Source: JBGQAS01 sp963699305
Lineage (GTDB): Bacteria; Chloroflexota; Anaerolineae; Anaerolineales; Anaerolineaceae
NCBI GenBank assembly: GCA_963699305.1
Contig: OY969431.1
Location: forward strand, 434,001 to 498,000
Direction: 5' to 3'
Length of the DNA: 64,000 bases
Below, piece after piece: positions 23,835 through 32,965 of the stretch. Within the stretch, counting starts at the first letter, position 1; every line of letters starts with the position of its first letter. A program made the position numbers and the translations under genes. A model generated the notes under the pieces. That model worked only from the letters and a program-made list of their open reading frames with translations, ran no database searches and was not told the DNA's origin.

Positions 23835-24802
23835 CTACGCTTCTCCACGCATCGATGAAAATTTCGCCATGATCGTTTTATCCCAATCACCGACCAGTTC
23901 AATTTCAGGGACAAGACCAACCCCGAATTGTTCCTTGACGGTGTCATATACCAGTTCAAGTAATTGCCAATAGTCATAGGCAGTTGCAACAGATGTGTTT
24001 ATGATGAAATTGGCATGTTTTGAGCTAATGGTGGCTCCACCAATTGTCTTGCCTTTAAGTCCCGCAGTCTCGATCAGTCTGCCGGCTTTATCATTAGGAG
24101 GATTACGGAAGGTGGATCCAAAACTGGGCCCAACAGGCTGAGTACAACGTCGTTTTTCCGCAATATCCTGCATTTTTGCTTCAATTTTCTTCGGAGTGCT
24201 TTTTACAAGTTTAAAGTCCCAGAAAGGATTACCATTTTTCCAGGAGAATCCTTTAAAAGACTCGAACGATAGCCAAAATTCATTTGATCAGCATTTAGCG
24301 ATACCATACCTTGATCATGGTGCAAGATTTCTGCCAGAATTAGGCTTTTTGAGATCTCTCCACCATGCGCACCTGCATTTCCATAAATGGCTCCACCCAC
24401 CGTTCCAGGGATAGGGCTGGCCCATTCCAATCCCGAGAAACCAGCTTCAGCAACCAAACGAGCTAATTGTGCCAAACTTACTCCCGATTCTGTCCATACG
24501 GTTGGAGTTTCACCTTCCATGTTGATCTGACTATGATGCGTTCGATTAATCACTACTGCTGAATGGATACCTTTTTCACTGACCAGGATATTGGAACCGG
24601 ATCCCAGTAAAGTGACAGGTAAATTCATTAACCAACAAGTTCCAATCACCTTTTCCAATTCGAGCGCGTTATCTGCAATCAATAAAGCATCAGCGTTTCC
24701 GCCTACCTTGGTGGTGGTGTAGGGAGCCATACTGGTATTTACCGATAACCGGTCACCAAAGAGATCTTTCAAAGGTTCATAAATGTCACTTGACTGATGC
24801 AT
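23835..24802 (-). CDS. murB: UDP-N-acetylenolpyruvoylglucosamine reductase MurB, split by a -1 frameshift
   Basis: FAD enzyme reducing UDP-GlcNAc-enolpyruvate to UDP-MurNAc. The N-terminal part (24802-24203) has PYTTTKVGGNADALLI and LLGSGSNILVSEKG (FAD), GLEWASPIPGTVGGAIYGNA and FGYRSSLLKD. The C-terminal part (about 24209-23835) has RRCTQPVGPSFGSTFRNPP (catalytic Ser), AGLKGKTIGGATISSKHANF and the final strand. The zero frame ends at TAA two codons after the in-frame heptamer T TTA AAC (24215-24209). A -1 slip there gives LNLVKSTPKKIEAKM and continues into the second half. An A4 read as A3 would give LKLV instead, so assembly error is the plain alternative. Confidence 0.88.
24209..24215 (-). 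promoter_or_regulatory. Candidate -1 slippery heptamer inside murB
   Basis: T TTA AAC in the zero frame (X XXY YYZ), followed by TTG TAA. The downstream half of murB lies exactly in the -1 frame. Known as one of the efficient slippery heptamers in viral frameshifting; use in this gene is inferred only. Confidence 0.35.
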
Positions 24803-24810
24803 ATAGTGCC

Positions 24811-24921
24811 TTATTTTGTCTCCAGATAAGTAATAAGACGAGTGACTATCTTTCGTTGAATTGCCGGTGGAATGGGTGTGAAACGAGATTTAGGGCTGCT
24901 CCCATTCCCGTTCTTAGGCAT
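24811..24921 (-). CDS. Small basic ORF between murC and murB
   Basis: 36 codons from ATG 24921 to TAA 24811, filling most of the 172-nt gap between murC and murB and stopping 8 nt before the murB ATG. It reads MPKNGNGSSPKSRFTPIPPA then IQRKIVTRLITYLETK: a Ser/Pro/Lys-rich start and a short amphipathic helix. The frame is open upstream for another 8 codons. No clear ribosome site. It could be a real leader-like peptide coupled to murB, or chance. No family recognised. Confidence 0.3.
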   Translation of the reverse strand: MPKNGNGSSPKSRFTPIPPAIQRKIVTRLITYLETK

Positions 24922-24974
24922 TGGTGAAGTCTTACTTTGATCCTGTTAATCCTTCTTTACAATGCGCAGTAAGA

Positions 24975-26366
24975 TTATTTGCCATGTTTCACATTCCTTT
25001 CTTTTAGCGCAGCTAGAACATCAGCACTGATCTGGTCTGCGTCTCCTGCCGAAAGTACCAACAGAACATCCTTTGATCTCAATTCATCTAAAAGAATTCT
25101 TTTTGCTTCACTAAAATCTTTTACGAAACGAGCTGAGGAATGCGAGATTTGTTCAACGAATGTTTTTGAAGAAAAATCGCTATTCTTTTCCCGTGCAGCA
25201 TACACATCTGTTACGAGAAGCCGATCAGCTTGTTGGAATGCCTGGGTGAACCCGTCTTTCAATGCCAGTGTTCGAGAATATGTATGTGGCTGCCAAACCA
25301 CCCAAATTCGACTTTGAGGATACTTGCTATGGGCAGCAGAAAGAGTAGCCATAATCTCCGTTGGATGGTGAGCGTAATCATCGACTATGGTGATCCCATT
25401 GATTTCTCCTAGGATGTCAAACCTGCGACTCACACCACTGAATTCCTCCATCGCTTTCTTCACCCTTTCAAACGGTAAGCGCAAAGTATCGGCGATGGCG
25501 ACTGCAGCTGTGGCATTGCTCACGTTATGTTTTCCCGGGACTTTCAAATTTATCGTACAAAGGTCTTTGATAATGTTTCCATCGGTCTTAACGACCCTGA
25601 ATGTGAATCCACCATGATGGTTTTCATTTACTTCAACAGCCCGATAATCGGCTTCTATATCAAAACCATACGAACATTCTTTTCTTCCGGGCGGGCAGGT
25701 GGCTAACAGGGCAATTGATCCCGGATCATCTGCGTATGCAAATAATGTCCCATCCAACACGATACGGCTCACAAATCCGCTGAAAGCTTCCTCATACATT
25801 GCGGGTGTCAGGAAAATATCCGGATGATCGTATTCGACATGGGTCACAACTGCCAACCATGGGGAAAGACCATAAAACATGTAGTCATATTCATCTGCTT
25901 CAATGACAAAGTGTGAACCTTTGCCAAAATGCGCATTTGAATTCAAGTTCTTGGAAATACCACCTATTACATAAGAGGGATCTTCACCACATGCAGAAAG
26001 CATCCATGCAATCATTGCTGTCGTCGTGGTTTTCCCATGGGTCCCAGCAATGGCGATGCATCTCTGGTTTCCAATCAAGTGTGGTAGAAATTCTGATCGT
26101 TTTAAGACCGGAATTTTCGTTCGGAGCGCTGCCTGAATTTCTGAATTCTCGTCTTTAACCGCGGAAGAACGAATGACAATATCCGCTCCATCGATATTGT
26201 TGGGCATGTGTCCCATTGAAACATGGACACCCAGGTTTTGAAGCTCCCTGGTCTGGATTGAAGCAGATTTATCCGAGCCACTCACCGTATGCCCTTTTTC
26301 TAAAAGGACGCGTGCGATGGGAGCTAACCCGGTTCCACCAATCCCGATAAAGTGATAATGTGTCAT
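24975..26366 (-). CDS. murC: UDP-N-acetylmuramate--L-alanine ligase
   Basis: 463 residues. Adds L-Ala to UDP-MurNAc. Rossmann-like N-domain (YHFIGIGGTGLAPIARVL), central ATPase with IAGTHGKTTTTAMIAWML (P-loop), EADEYDYMFYGLSPWLAVVT, NVSNATAAVAIADTL and FSGVSRRFDILGEINGITIV, and DDYAHHPTEIMATL. The C-domain includes RIWVVWQPHTYSRTLAL. It overlaps the preceding CvpA-like gene by 1 nt. Confidence 0.97.
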   Translation of the reverse strand: MTHYHFIGIGGTGLAPIARVLLEKGHTVSGSDKSASIQTRELQNLGVHVSMGHMPNNIDGADIVIRSSAVKDENSEIQAALRTKIPVLKRSEFLPHLIGNQRCIAIAGTHGKTTTTAMIAWMLSACGEDPSYVIGGISKNLNSNAHFGKGSHFVIEADEYDYMFYGLSPWLAVVTHVEYDHPDIFLTPAMYEEAFSGFVSRIVLDGTLFAYADDPGSIALLATCPPGRKECSYGFDIEADYRAVEVNENHHGGFTFRVVKTDGNIIKDLCTINLKVPGKHNVSNATAAVAIADTLRLPFERVKKAMEEFSGVSRRFDILGEINGITIVDDYAHHPTEIMATLSAAHSKYPQSRIWVVWQPHTYSRTLALKDGFTQAFQQADRLLVTDVYAAREKNSDFSSKTFVEQISHSSARFVKDFSEAKRILLDELRSKDVLLVLSAGDADQISADVLAALKERNVKHGK

Positions 26367-26902
26367 TAGACAAATGCTCCAAGGATGATGATGAACCCTG
26401 CTGCGAGGACAAAATAAAGGGCAGGAGGAGCAAAAATATTCGGAGGTAGAACTTGAATCATGGTCTGGGCAGCTTGACCAAGTTTTGTAGCAACATCAGG
26501 GGCGGCGATAATGGCAAATGGGTATTTTGCATCAGCAAGATAAGACCATAAGGAGCCAACGATCAAATATCCATTTAAAACACCAAATGCTAATCCCCAA
26601 AATCCGTCCTTAAATTTTGGAATCGCAGTTTGACCCATCAGCAAGGAAGGAAGTTTGGGCGTAAGATAACCCAGGATAACAACGATGGCCATGATAATGG
26701 AACGCACCCAAAAAAGCATTTGCGGACCATCCCGAGTCAAATATTCCTGATATCCTGAAACATAGGTTTCAAGGATGACATTCAAAAAAATACCGACAAC
26801 AGCAGAAAGTGCAACAAGGAATTCTTTTGTCCTGCCGCGGGTGAGACCAATAATCCCAAAAAGGACGATAAACATATAGAAGACCACGATCAGACTGATC
26901 AT
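26366..26902 (-). CDS. CvpA-like membrane protein inside the dcw cluster
   Basis: 178 residues, four to five membrane helices: LIVVFYMFIVLFGIIGLTRG at the start, FLVALSAVVGIFLNVIL, VRSIIMAIVVILGYLTPKL, WGLAFGVLNGYLIVGSLW and LYFVLAAGFIIILGAFV. The order, the GxxRGxxKE-like loop (GLTRGRTKEFLV) and the gxxxGxxNGyl helix recall the CvpA family. It overlaps murG by 4 nt and murC by 1 nt, so it belongs to the operon. A role in envelope assembly is suggested only by position. Confidence 0.7.
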   Translation of the reverse strand: MISLIVVFYMFIVLFGIIGLTRGRTKEFLVALSAVVGIFLNVILETYVSGYQEYLTRDGPQMLFWVRSIIMAIVVILGYLTPKLPSLLMGQTAIPKFKDGFWGLAFGVLNGYLIVGSLWSYLADAKYPFAIIAAPDVATKLGQAAQTMIQVLPPNIFAPPALYFVLAAGFIIILGAFV

Positions 26903-27999
26903 GATGATGCTCCTTGGGATTGAGAAAGCTGAACCAGTAATTGAGCTATGTTAGTGGCAGCTTTTGGTGAAGCCAGCTTCCGAAGTGAAGCGCTCATTTT
27001 CGCTAACTGGGTTGGTGAATCAATAATCCTATGAATGGTAGGGAGCAGATCTTGAGCGAGATCTTCGTCGTTGACTTGCACTGCCGCACCATTCGCTACT
27101 AGAAAATCAGCATTTACTTTTTGATACCGCCAGGCATGAGGATATGGAACAAGTATGGCGGGCAATCCGAACAATGGATATTCGCCCAACGTCGAAGCAC
27201 CAGCCCTCGAAATCACCAAGTCTGCTGATGCCAACGCTGCGCCGATTTCTTCATGCAAATAAGAGAACGCATGATAATGTCGTTGAAATTTGGCTGACAA
27301 ATTCTTCTTTACGTTTGTCGTTTCAGACCAATCCAGATTTCCACTAATATGGACGATTTGCATTTTTTCGAGCAATGGATCCAAGATAGGGAATAAGGCT
27401 CGATTGATCGACCTTGCGCCTTTGCTTCCACCGAGGACCAGCAGCGTTTTCCTTCCGGGATCCAGTTTTAAAGCAGCAATGCCTTTCTTTTTATTCCATT
27501 TATTCATCTCGGAACGGATTGGATATCCAGTGACGATGAGTTTCGCATGATTACTGAAATATTTTTTAGAAGGCTCTGCGCTCAGAGCGATAATTTCAGC
27601 AAAGCGAGCAATAAATTTAAGCGCAAGCCCTGGTTCGATATCCGGCACAAATAATAAAGAGGGAAATCGCCTGCCCGCCATAGCCATGGGGGTGGCGATA
27701 AAACCGCCAGTAAAAAATAACACATCCGGTTTGAACTCAGACAGAATCCGGTTGGAGGAGCGAATGCCGCGCAGCAATTGTGTGATATTCCCTGGTACGT
27801 TTTTCATCCCTACGCCGTGAATACCAGCAGCAGGAATGCTTTTAAAAGGAATATTTTGGCGATGAATCAATTCATTTTCCATACCAGATTCACTTCCAAC
27901 CCACAGCACCTCAACGGCTCGGTCAGCGAGAGCTTGCAGAACGGCCAGGGCGGGGTAAACGCCGCCGCCTGTCCCGCCCGCGCAAATCAACAACCGCAT
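26899..27999 (-). CDS. murG: MurG: UDP-GlcNAc transferase forming lipid II
   Basis: 366 residues from ATG 27999 behind AAAGGAG. GT-B enzyme at the inner membrane face. Seen: RLLICAGGTGGGVYPALAVL (first glycine loop), PDVLFFTGGFIATPMAMAGR, LLVLGGSKGARSINRAL and ADLVISRAGASTLGEYPLFGLPAILVPYPHA in the donor domain. The glycine loop reads GGTGGG where most MurG proteins have GGTGGH. The gene begins inside the 3' end of ftsW (77-nt overlap). Confidence 0.93.
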   Translation of the reverse strand: MRLLICAGGTGGGVYPALAVLQALADRAVEVLWVGSESGMENELIHRQNIPFKSIPAAGIHGVGMKNVPGNITQLLRGIRSSNRILSEFKPDVLFFTGGFIATPMAMAGRRFPSLLFVPDIEPGLALKFIARFAEIIALSAEPSKKYFSNHAKLIVTGYPIRSEMNKWNKKKGIAALKLDPGRKTLLVLGGSKGARSINRALFPILDPLLEKMQIVHISGNLDWSETTNVKKNLSAKFQRHYHAFSYLHEEIGAALASADLVISRAGASTLGEYPLFGLPAILVPYPHAWRYQKVNADFLVANGAAVQVNDEDLAQDLLPTIHRIIDSPTQLAKMSASLRKLASPKAATNIAQLLVQLSQSQGASS

Positions 28000-29179
28000 T
28001 ATGCGAGCTCCTTTCTCCAGATTCACCTGCTTTTGACGAATAACGGTTTATTCCAAACAACAATCCTATCCCAGCCATGGCAGTAACCAGGCTTGATCCG
28101 CCTGCGCTGATCAAAGGCAAGGCATTTCCCGCAAAAGGCATTAAATTGACCATGGCAGCCATGTTCACAAATGCTTCAAAAAACAACCAGATGGTGACAC
28201 CGGATGCCAGTAGCTTTCCTAAAAGATCCGGGGCTTTTTGAGCAATCCTCAACCCACGCCAGAGAAAGACTCCGTAAAGTGCTACGGTGAAGAAGGCACC
28301 CAGTAAACCGGTTTCTTCGGTAATTACGGCAAAAATACTATCTGTTGGAGCAACCGGCAAGCCAGTGAACTTTGTAGTCGATTGTCCAATACCAACACCG
28401 AAGACCCCCCCTCTGACGATGGCTTCCATGGATCGTTTCACCTGGTAAGAGGCTTGTAGAGGATCACGCATACCAACAATGTAATCAGCTAAACGAGCCT
28501 TACCTGTGGCGTTGATCGAAACAACAACCCAACCGAGAAGAATTGTGACGGCTAAAACTAAAACGATCTGTTTAAGATCTCCACCTGCAACAAAAAACAT
28601 GATACCGCCCAGGATGACCACTGTCACCGCTGCACTAAGATCCGGTTCACCCATAATGAGTCCAGCCGTGATCCCCAGCATCACAATCAGCGGCGCAAGG
28701 CCAAATGATATCTGGTTGAGTTTTTCGCGTTTGGAATACAACCAGAATGAAAGATAGATGATGATGACCAATTTTGCTAGTTCCGAAGGTTGGACGGAAC
28801 CTCCAAAAAGGGCACGCTTTGCACCCAACCGAGTTTCACCCACCCAAAAAAGGACGAGAATTAGAAGAAAAAGCGTGATGTACATCATCGGGACAACCAA
28901 ACGGCGATAGCGATGGTAGTTGATAAAGGAAAGACCGAAAGCGACGACAATCCCAACCACTGCCCAAATCAATTGACGGGTGAACACGTAGGAATACGAT
29001 TCACCCAATTGCATGGAGTATTTCCAGCTCGAAGAGTAGACCATCATCAAACCGAAGACAAGCAGACATAATACTGCAATCAATAATGGGATATCGACAC
29101 CATGCAACCTGGCTCGAATCCGGTTAATGGGTTTGATCGCAGAGGCAATGGGGGTATTTACGGTAGTTGTGTCACCCAT
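27923..29179 (-). CDS. ftsW: FtsW, SEDS-family peptidoglycan polymerase
   Basis: 418 residues with about ten membrane helices. Landmarks: GLMMVYSSSWKYSMQLG, RLGAKRALFGGSVQPSELAK (family motif W/G-QPSELAK), MGEPDLSAAVTVVILGGIMF, GVGIGQSTTKFTGLPVAPTD, FAVITEETGLLGAFF and MPFAGNALPLISAGGSSL. Polymerises glycan strands at the septum with FtsI. The C-terminal tail is very basic (DLRGRDRRRRLPRPG) and its coding region overlaps the start of murG by 77 nt in another frame. Confidence 0.96.
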   Translation of the reverse strand: MGDTTTVNTPIASAIKPINRIRARLHGVDIPLLIAVLCLLVFGLMMVYSSSWKYSMQLGESYSYVFTRQLIWAVVGIVVAFGLSFINYHRYRRLVVPMMYITLFLLILVLFWVGETRLGAKRALFGGSVQPSELAKLVIIIYLSFWLYSKREKLNQISFGLAPLIVMLGITAGLIMGEPDLSAAVTVVILGGIMFFVAGGDLKQIVLVLAVTILLGWVVVSINATGKARLADYIVGMRDPLQASYQVKRSMEAIVRGGVFGVGIGQSTTKFTGLPVAPTDSIFAVITEETGLLGAFFTVALYGVFLWRGLRIAQKAPDLLGKLLASGVTIWLFFEAFVNMAAMVNLMPFAGNALPLISAGGSSLVTAMAGIGLLFGINRYSSKAGESGERSSHNAVVDLRGRDRRRRLPRPGRSASSR

Positions 29180-30546
29180 TTTCGGAATTTATCTCCTCGC
29201 TCTTCAAAATCTTTGAACTCATCGAAAGAAGTTCCTCCGGGCGAAAGTAATACGACGTCACCTGGTTCAGCGATTACCGAAGCTTCATTAACTGCTTCCT
29301 GCAGGGTCGGGACATGAGTCAGACTGAAGGGTTTTTGCTTGGCGTTCACAGTGCCCACCGCTGCCAGTATTTTTTCTGCCGATTCTCCGAACACAATAAC
29401 GTGGTCAACTTTATGGTGGATAGTATTTGCCAGCTCATCCCAGGGCAAGTCTTTATCTCTGCCACCTAACAAGAGAACTATCGGATCTGAAAAGGAACGG
29501 ATTGCAGCCATCGTACGCTCGGGAGCTGTTGCGATTGAATCGTTGTACCATTTCGATCCGTTCCATTCACGGACAAATTCAAGCCGATGCGCAACACCAG
29601 TAAATTGCCTGACTGCAAGATGTATCGATTCTTGAGGAAATCCCGCAGCATGTGCAATAGCACAAGCGGCGAGCACATTCATCACATTGTGCTGCCCCTT
29701 CAATTTAATATCCTCTGTTTTCAATACTTCGACAGATGTAGTGGTCGTTTTTAGCATCAGCCGATCATGATCCAACCAAGAACCCATCAGTTCGCTGGAA
29801 GGTTCTTTTATTCCAAAACTCACCAAATTCCCTTGAACCATTTCATGTAAACCCCAAGAACCGGGATCTTCACGATTAAGAATTGCAATGTCGTTCCGTG
29901 TTTGATATTGCAACAAGCGGGCTTTGGATGCCGTGTAAGCTTGCATTGTTCCATGCCGATCCAGATGATTTGGAGTGATATTAAGGACTGCTCCGATATG
30001 GGGAGAAATTGTCATTTGATCCAGCTGGAAACTCGAAATCTCCAGGATCACAATATCGTTCGCTCCAATCTCATCGATGAATTCAATCAGAGGCAACCCG
30101 ATATTTCCACCGATCCAGGTTTTGTGTGGTGCCAAGTTCGCAGCTTCGGCAATTTTGCCAACCAGAGCAGTCGTTGTTGTTTTTCCAGCCGACCCGGTGA
30201 TGGCAATGACTGGAGCATGTACTTCTTCCAGGAAGATTTGCGAATCGTTAGAAAGCGGAATTGATCTCTTTACCGCTGCTTCGACAATCGGATTATTCAA
30301 TGGGATCCCTCCAGAGATACATACGAGATCCGTCTTGTCTAACAATTCCAATGGATGACCACCAAAAACACATTTAATGGGTAAATCTTTCAGATCCTCT
30401 TCAACGGATTTCAATTTTTCCGGAGACTGCCGATCATTCAACGTGACTTTGGCTGAACGAGAGGTAAGGAAACGTGCCAGAGCTGTTCCCTGGCGGGCAG
30501 CCCCGATGATTAAAACCTGTTTTCCAAACCAGCGATTATCGCTCAT
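29158..30546 (-). CDS. murD: UDP-N-acetylmuramoylalanine--D-glutamate ligase
   Basis: 462 residues from ATG 30546, overlapping the mraY stop as ATGA. Adds D-Glu. Seen: VLIIGAARQGTALARFL, CISGGIPLNNPIVEAA, VIAITGSAGKTTTTALVGKI (P-loop), WIGGNIGLPLIEF, LEISSFQLDQM, NITPNHLDRHGTM, GVAHRLEFVREWNGSKWYND and VLLLGGRDKDLPWDEL, closing with VVLLSPGGTSFDEFKDFEER. Its 3' end overlaps ftsW by 22 nt. Confidence 0.97.
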   Translation of the reverse strand: MSDNRWFGKQVLIIGAARQGTALARFLTSRSAKVTLNDRQSPEKLKSVEEDLKDLPIKCVFGGHPLELLDKTDLVCISGGIPLNNPIVEAAVKRSIPLSNDSQIFLEEVHAPVIAITGSAGKTTTTALVGKIAEAANLAPHKTWIGGNIGLPLIEFIDEIGANDIVILEISSFQLDQMTISPHIGAVLNITPNHLDRHGTMQAYTASKARLLQYQTRNDIAILNREDPGSWGLHEMVQGNLVSFGIKEPSSELMGSWLDHDRLMLKTTTTSVEVLKTEDIKLKGQHNVMNVLAACAIAHAAGFPQESIHLAVRQFTGVAHRLEFVREWNGSKWYNDSIATAPERTMAAIRSFSDPIVLLLGGRDKDLPWDELANTIHHKVDHVIVFGESAEKILAAVGTVNAKQKPFSLTHVPTLQEAVNEASVIAEPGDVVLLSPGGTSFDEFKDFEERGDKFRKWVTQLP

Positions 30547-31535
30547 ACAACCGCCAACGCAATCCCCAACATGGCGAAAAGCAAACCGATCAACCAAAAA
30601 CGTTGGACAATTTGCGTTTCACTCCATCCGAGCAATTCAAAATGGAGATGGAAAGGCGCCATTTTGAACAGTCTTTTTCCCTTTGTAAAGCGAAAATAAA
30701 TGATCTGGAGCACAACACTTAATGCTTCACTAACCGGAATCACTGCAATAAGTGGAATCAAAAGCCATTGACCGGTCATTAATGCAATCGTCCCTAGCAA
30801 AGCACCTAGAGATAACGAACCTGTGTCTCCCATGAATAATTGAGCGGGGTGTACATTGAACCAAAGGAATCCAAAGACAGCACCCACTAGGGTAAAACAG
30901 AATCTACCAATGAATACCTGTCCTTGAAGGAGGGCGATACCACCAAAGGCAGCAAAGGCGGTTGCAGCTATCAAACCAGCCAATCCATCCAACCCGTCTG
31001 TAAAATTCACCGCATTGGAAGAACCAACAATCATGAACACTGCGATGGGAATGTACCAAATACCAAGCGAAATTGGTTGGTCGATACCCGGAAAATACAT
31101 TTCTGGAACTTGCAGGACATATTTCAAAACAAATGCGATCCCAAGCGCAAGGACAACCTGGATGATGAATTTTGTACGGGCGCGCATACCAGAGCCACGA
31201 CGGATACCGCGTATTCCTTCCCAGTCGTCAAGTGCTCCTAATAATCCAAAGCTGACCATCACAACCAATGGGAGAAGTATGGAGCGTCCAATAATGTTAT
31301 AACCGAGCAAGGATACGGCATTCAGGAGGACTGTGATCAAAATAACAGGCAAGATGAACATGACACCGCCCATGGTTGGGGTGCCCATTTTCACTGAATG
31401 CATACCCGGCTCTTCCACACGGATTAATTTACCAATCTTCCAATGCTTCAATAATCGGATGAGGGGATCTCCCCAAATGACCGCCATCATAAAGCTGAAG
31501 CCGCTTAATGCAAGAGCAAGCGAAGCTTCTTTCAT
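30543..31535 (-). CDS. mraY: Phospho-MurNAc-pentapeptide transferase MraY
   Basis: 330 residues from ATG 31535 (GGAGGTG upstream), overlapping the murF stop. Transfers phospho-MurNAc-pentapeptide to undecaprenyl phosphate. About ten helices. Seen: GTPTMGGVMFILPVI, LLGALDDWEGI (Mg-binding DD), SSNAVNFTDGLDGLAGLIAA, FLWFNVHPAQLFMGDTGSLS and FKMAPFHLHFELLGWSETQI (HHHFE-like motif). The long upstream extension of the frame is not used. Confidence 0.97.
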   Translation of the reverse strand: MKEASLALALSGFSFMMAVIWGDPLIRLLKHWKIGKLIRVEEPGMHSVKMGTPTMGGVMFILPVILITVLLNAVSLLGYNIIGRSILLPLVVMVSFGLLGALDDWEGIRGIRRGSGMRARTKFIIQVVLALGIAFVLKYVLQVPEMYFPGIDQPISLGIWYIPIAVFMIVGSSNAVNFTDGLDGLAGLIAATAFAAFGGIALLQGQVFIGRFCFTLVGAVFGFLWFNVHPAQLFMGDTGSLSLGALLGTIALMTGQWLLIPLIAVIPVSEALSVVLQIIYFRFTKGKRLFKMAPFHLHFELLGWSETQIVQRFWLIGLLFAMLGIALAVV

Positions 31536-32962
31536 GAATCCACCTCCAACGCGGCAACAATCCGATCCATGCGCAATCCATGCGAACCCTTGATCAAAAC
31601 CACATCGCCTTCCTTTAGCGTGGTGGATAATTGTTCTATCGAAGACAAAGCATCCGGATACCATTGAATCTGTTTTGCCGGCATTCCTGCCTTTTTTGCG
31701 GCTTCGACGATTATCTTTCCGCGCTCGCCTATTGCGATTAATTTTTCAGCAACTTCAGCGGTGCGGTAACCCACTTTTTCATGTCCCTGCCGTTCATACT
31801 GCCCAAGCTCCAGCATATCGCCGAGTACAGCCACTTTGTGTCCTTCAATCTCATTGAGCAAGGTGAGGGCAGCCAGAGTGGATTCGGGTGATGCATTATA
31901 GGTATCATCAAGGATCAATGCACCTTTTTTCGTATGAACTGCAACAAGACGAAGCTGGGAACGACTCTCCTGCAAGCCAGTGATGATCTCTCCCCAGGAC
32001 AAACCTTCAACCAAACCTACCGCAGCAGCCCGCAGTACCGTATGAACGGAATGTTCACCAATCAAAGGTACACGGATATGTAATGCTTCATTTCGATAAT
32101 GAAGGCGCATTTGGATTCCACGTAAACCATGGCTTTCGATTTCGTCTGCCCATATATCAGCTTCAGGATCAAGTCCATACATTATGACTTGGGCATTCGT
32201 TTCCATCCTCATGGGGCGCACCCAGGGATCGTCATAATTTAAAATTGCTTTGCCTTCAGGTGCAGCGGGCAAAGCATGCACGAGCTCTGCTTTCCCTTTG
32301 GCGATTATCTCCTGTGACCCGGCACGTTCTGCGTGAACAGTTCCTATGTTCGTGATAACGCCTACCTGGGGAAGAGCGAGATCGCAAAGGAAGGTAATCT
32401 CACCCGGTGTATAGAAACCCATCTCCAATACGGCCCGCTCATACCCAGTACTTAGTCTAAGGAGAGTCAAGGGCAATCCAATCTCATTATTCAGGTTTCC
32501 TGGGTTTTTGAGTGTGGTAAATCGCATTGAGAGTACTTCGGCAACCAGCTCCTTTGTGGTCGATTTGCCAACGCTACCAGTAATACCGATAACCCGCACA
32601 TCCAGCTTGCGTCTCCAAAACCGGGCAATTTGCTGCAACGCCTGCAGACTATCATTCACCAGTAAACAAAAAGGTGAATCTGGAAATTTTTGTAGAGACG
32701 GATGCCAACCCTTGCGAATGTCAACCTGTGCAAATTGTGAGGAACGATCCTTTTGAACCAATGCCAGACTGGCTCCACGTTTGAACGCATCGGAAATAAA
32801 GTCATGCCCATCCTGGCGTTCGCCGGGGATGGCAACAAATAACGCAGCAGGAATGACTTGACGTGAATCAACGGCACTTTCACTAAGAATGAAAGAATTG
32901 CCACCAGGGCGGTGGTCCGTCAGAGCTTCAATGCAATCAAAATATGTCAATAAGCTTTCCAT
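31532..32962 (-). CDS. murF: UDP-MurNAc-tripeptide--D-Ala-D-Ala ligase
   Basis: 476 residues. Adds the Ddl product to the stem peptide. Seen: FILSESAVDSRQVIPAALFV, ALFVAIPGERQDGHDFISDA, RVIGITGSVGKSTTKELVAE (P-loop), LKNPGNLNNEIGLPLTLL, AVLEMGFYTPGEI, ILDDTYNASPESTLAALTLL and VLGDMLELG, closing with VVLIKGSHGLRMDRIVAAL. The gene follows ftsI directly; the murE usually found between them is absent. Confidence 0.96.
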   Translation of the reverse strand: MESLLTYFDCIEALTDHRPGGNSFILSESAVDSRQVIPAALFVAIPGERQDGHDFISDAFKRGASLALVQKDRSSQFAQVDIRKGWHPSLQKFPDSPFCLLVNDSLQALQQIARFWRRKLDVRVIGITGSVGKSTTKELVAEVLSMRFTTLKNPGNLNNEIGLPLTLLRLSTGYERAVLEMGFYTPGEITFLCDLALPQVGVITNIGTVHAERAGSQEIIAKGKAELVHALPAAPEGKAILNYDDPWVRPMRMETNAQVIMYGLDPEADIWADEIESHGLRGIQMRLHYRNEALHIRVPLIGEHSVHTVLRAAAVGLVEGLSWGEIITGLQESRSQLRLVAVHTKKGALILDDTYNASPESTLAALTLLNEIEGHKVAVLGDMLELGQYERQGHEKVGYRTAEVAEKLIAIGERGKIIVEAAKKAGMPAKQIQWYPDALSSIEQLSTTLKEGDVVLIKGSHGLRMDRIVAALEVDS

Positions 32963-32965
32963 AAG

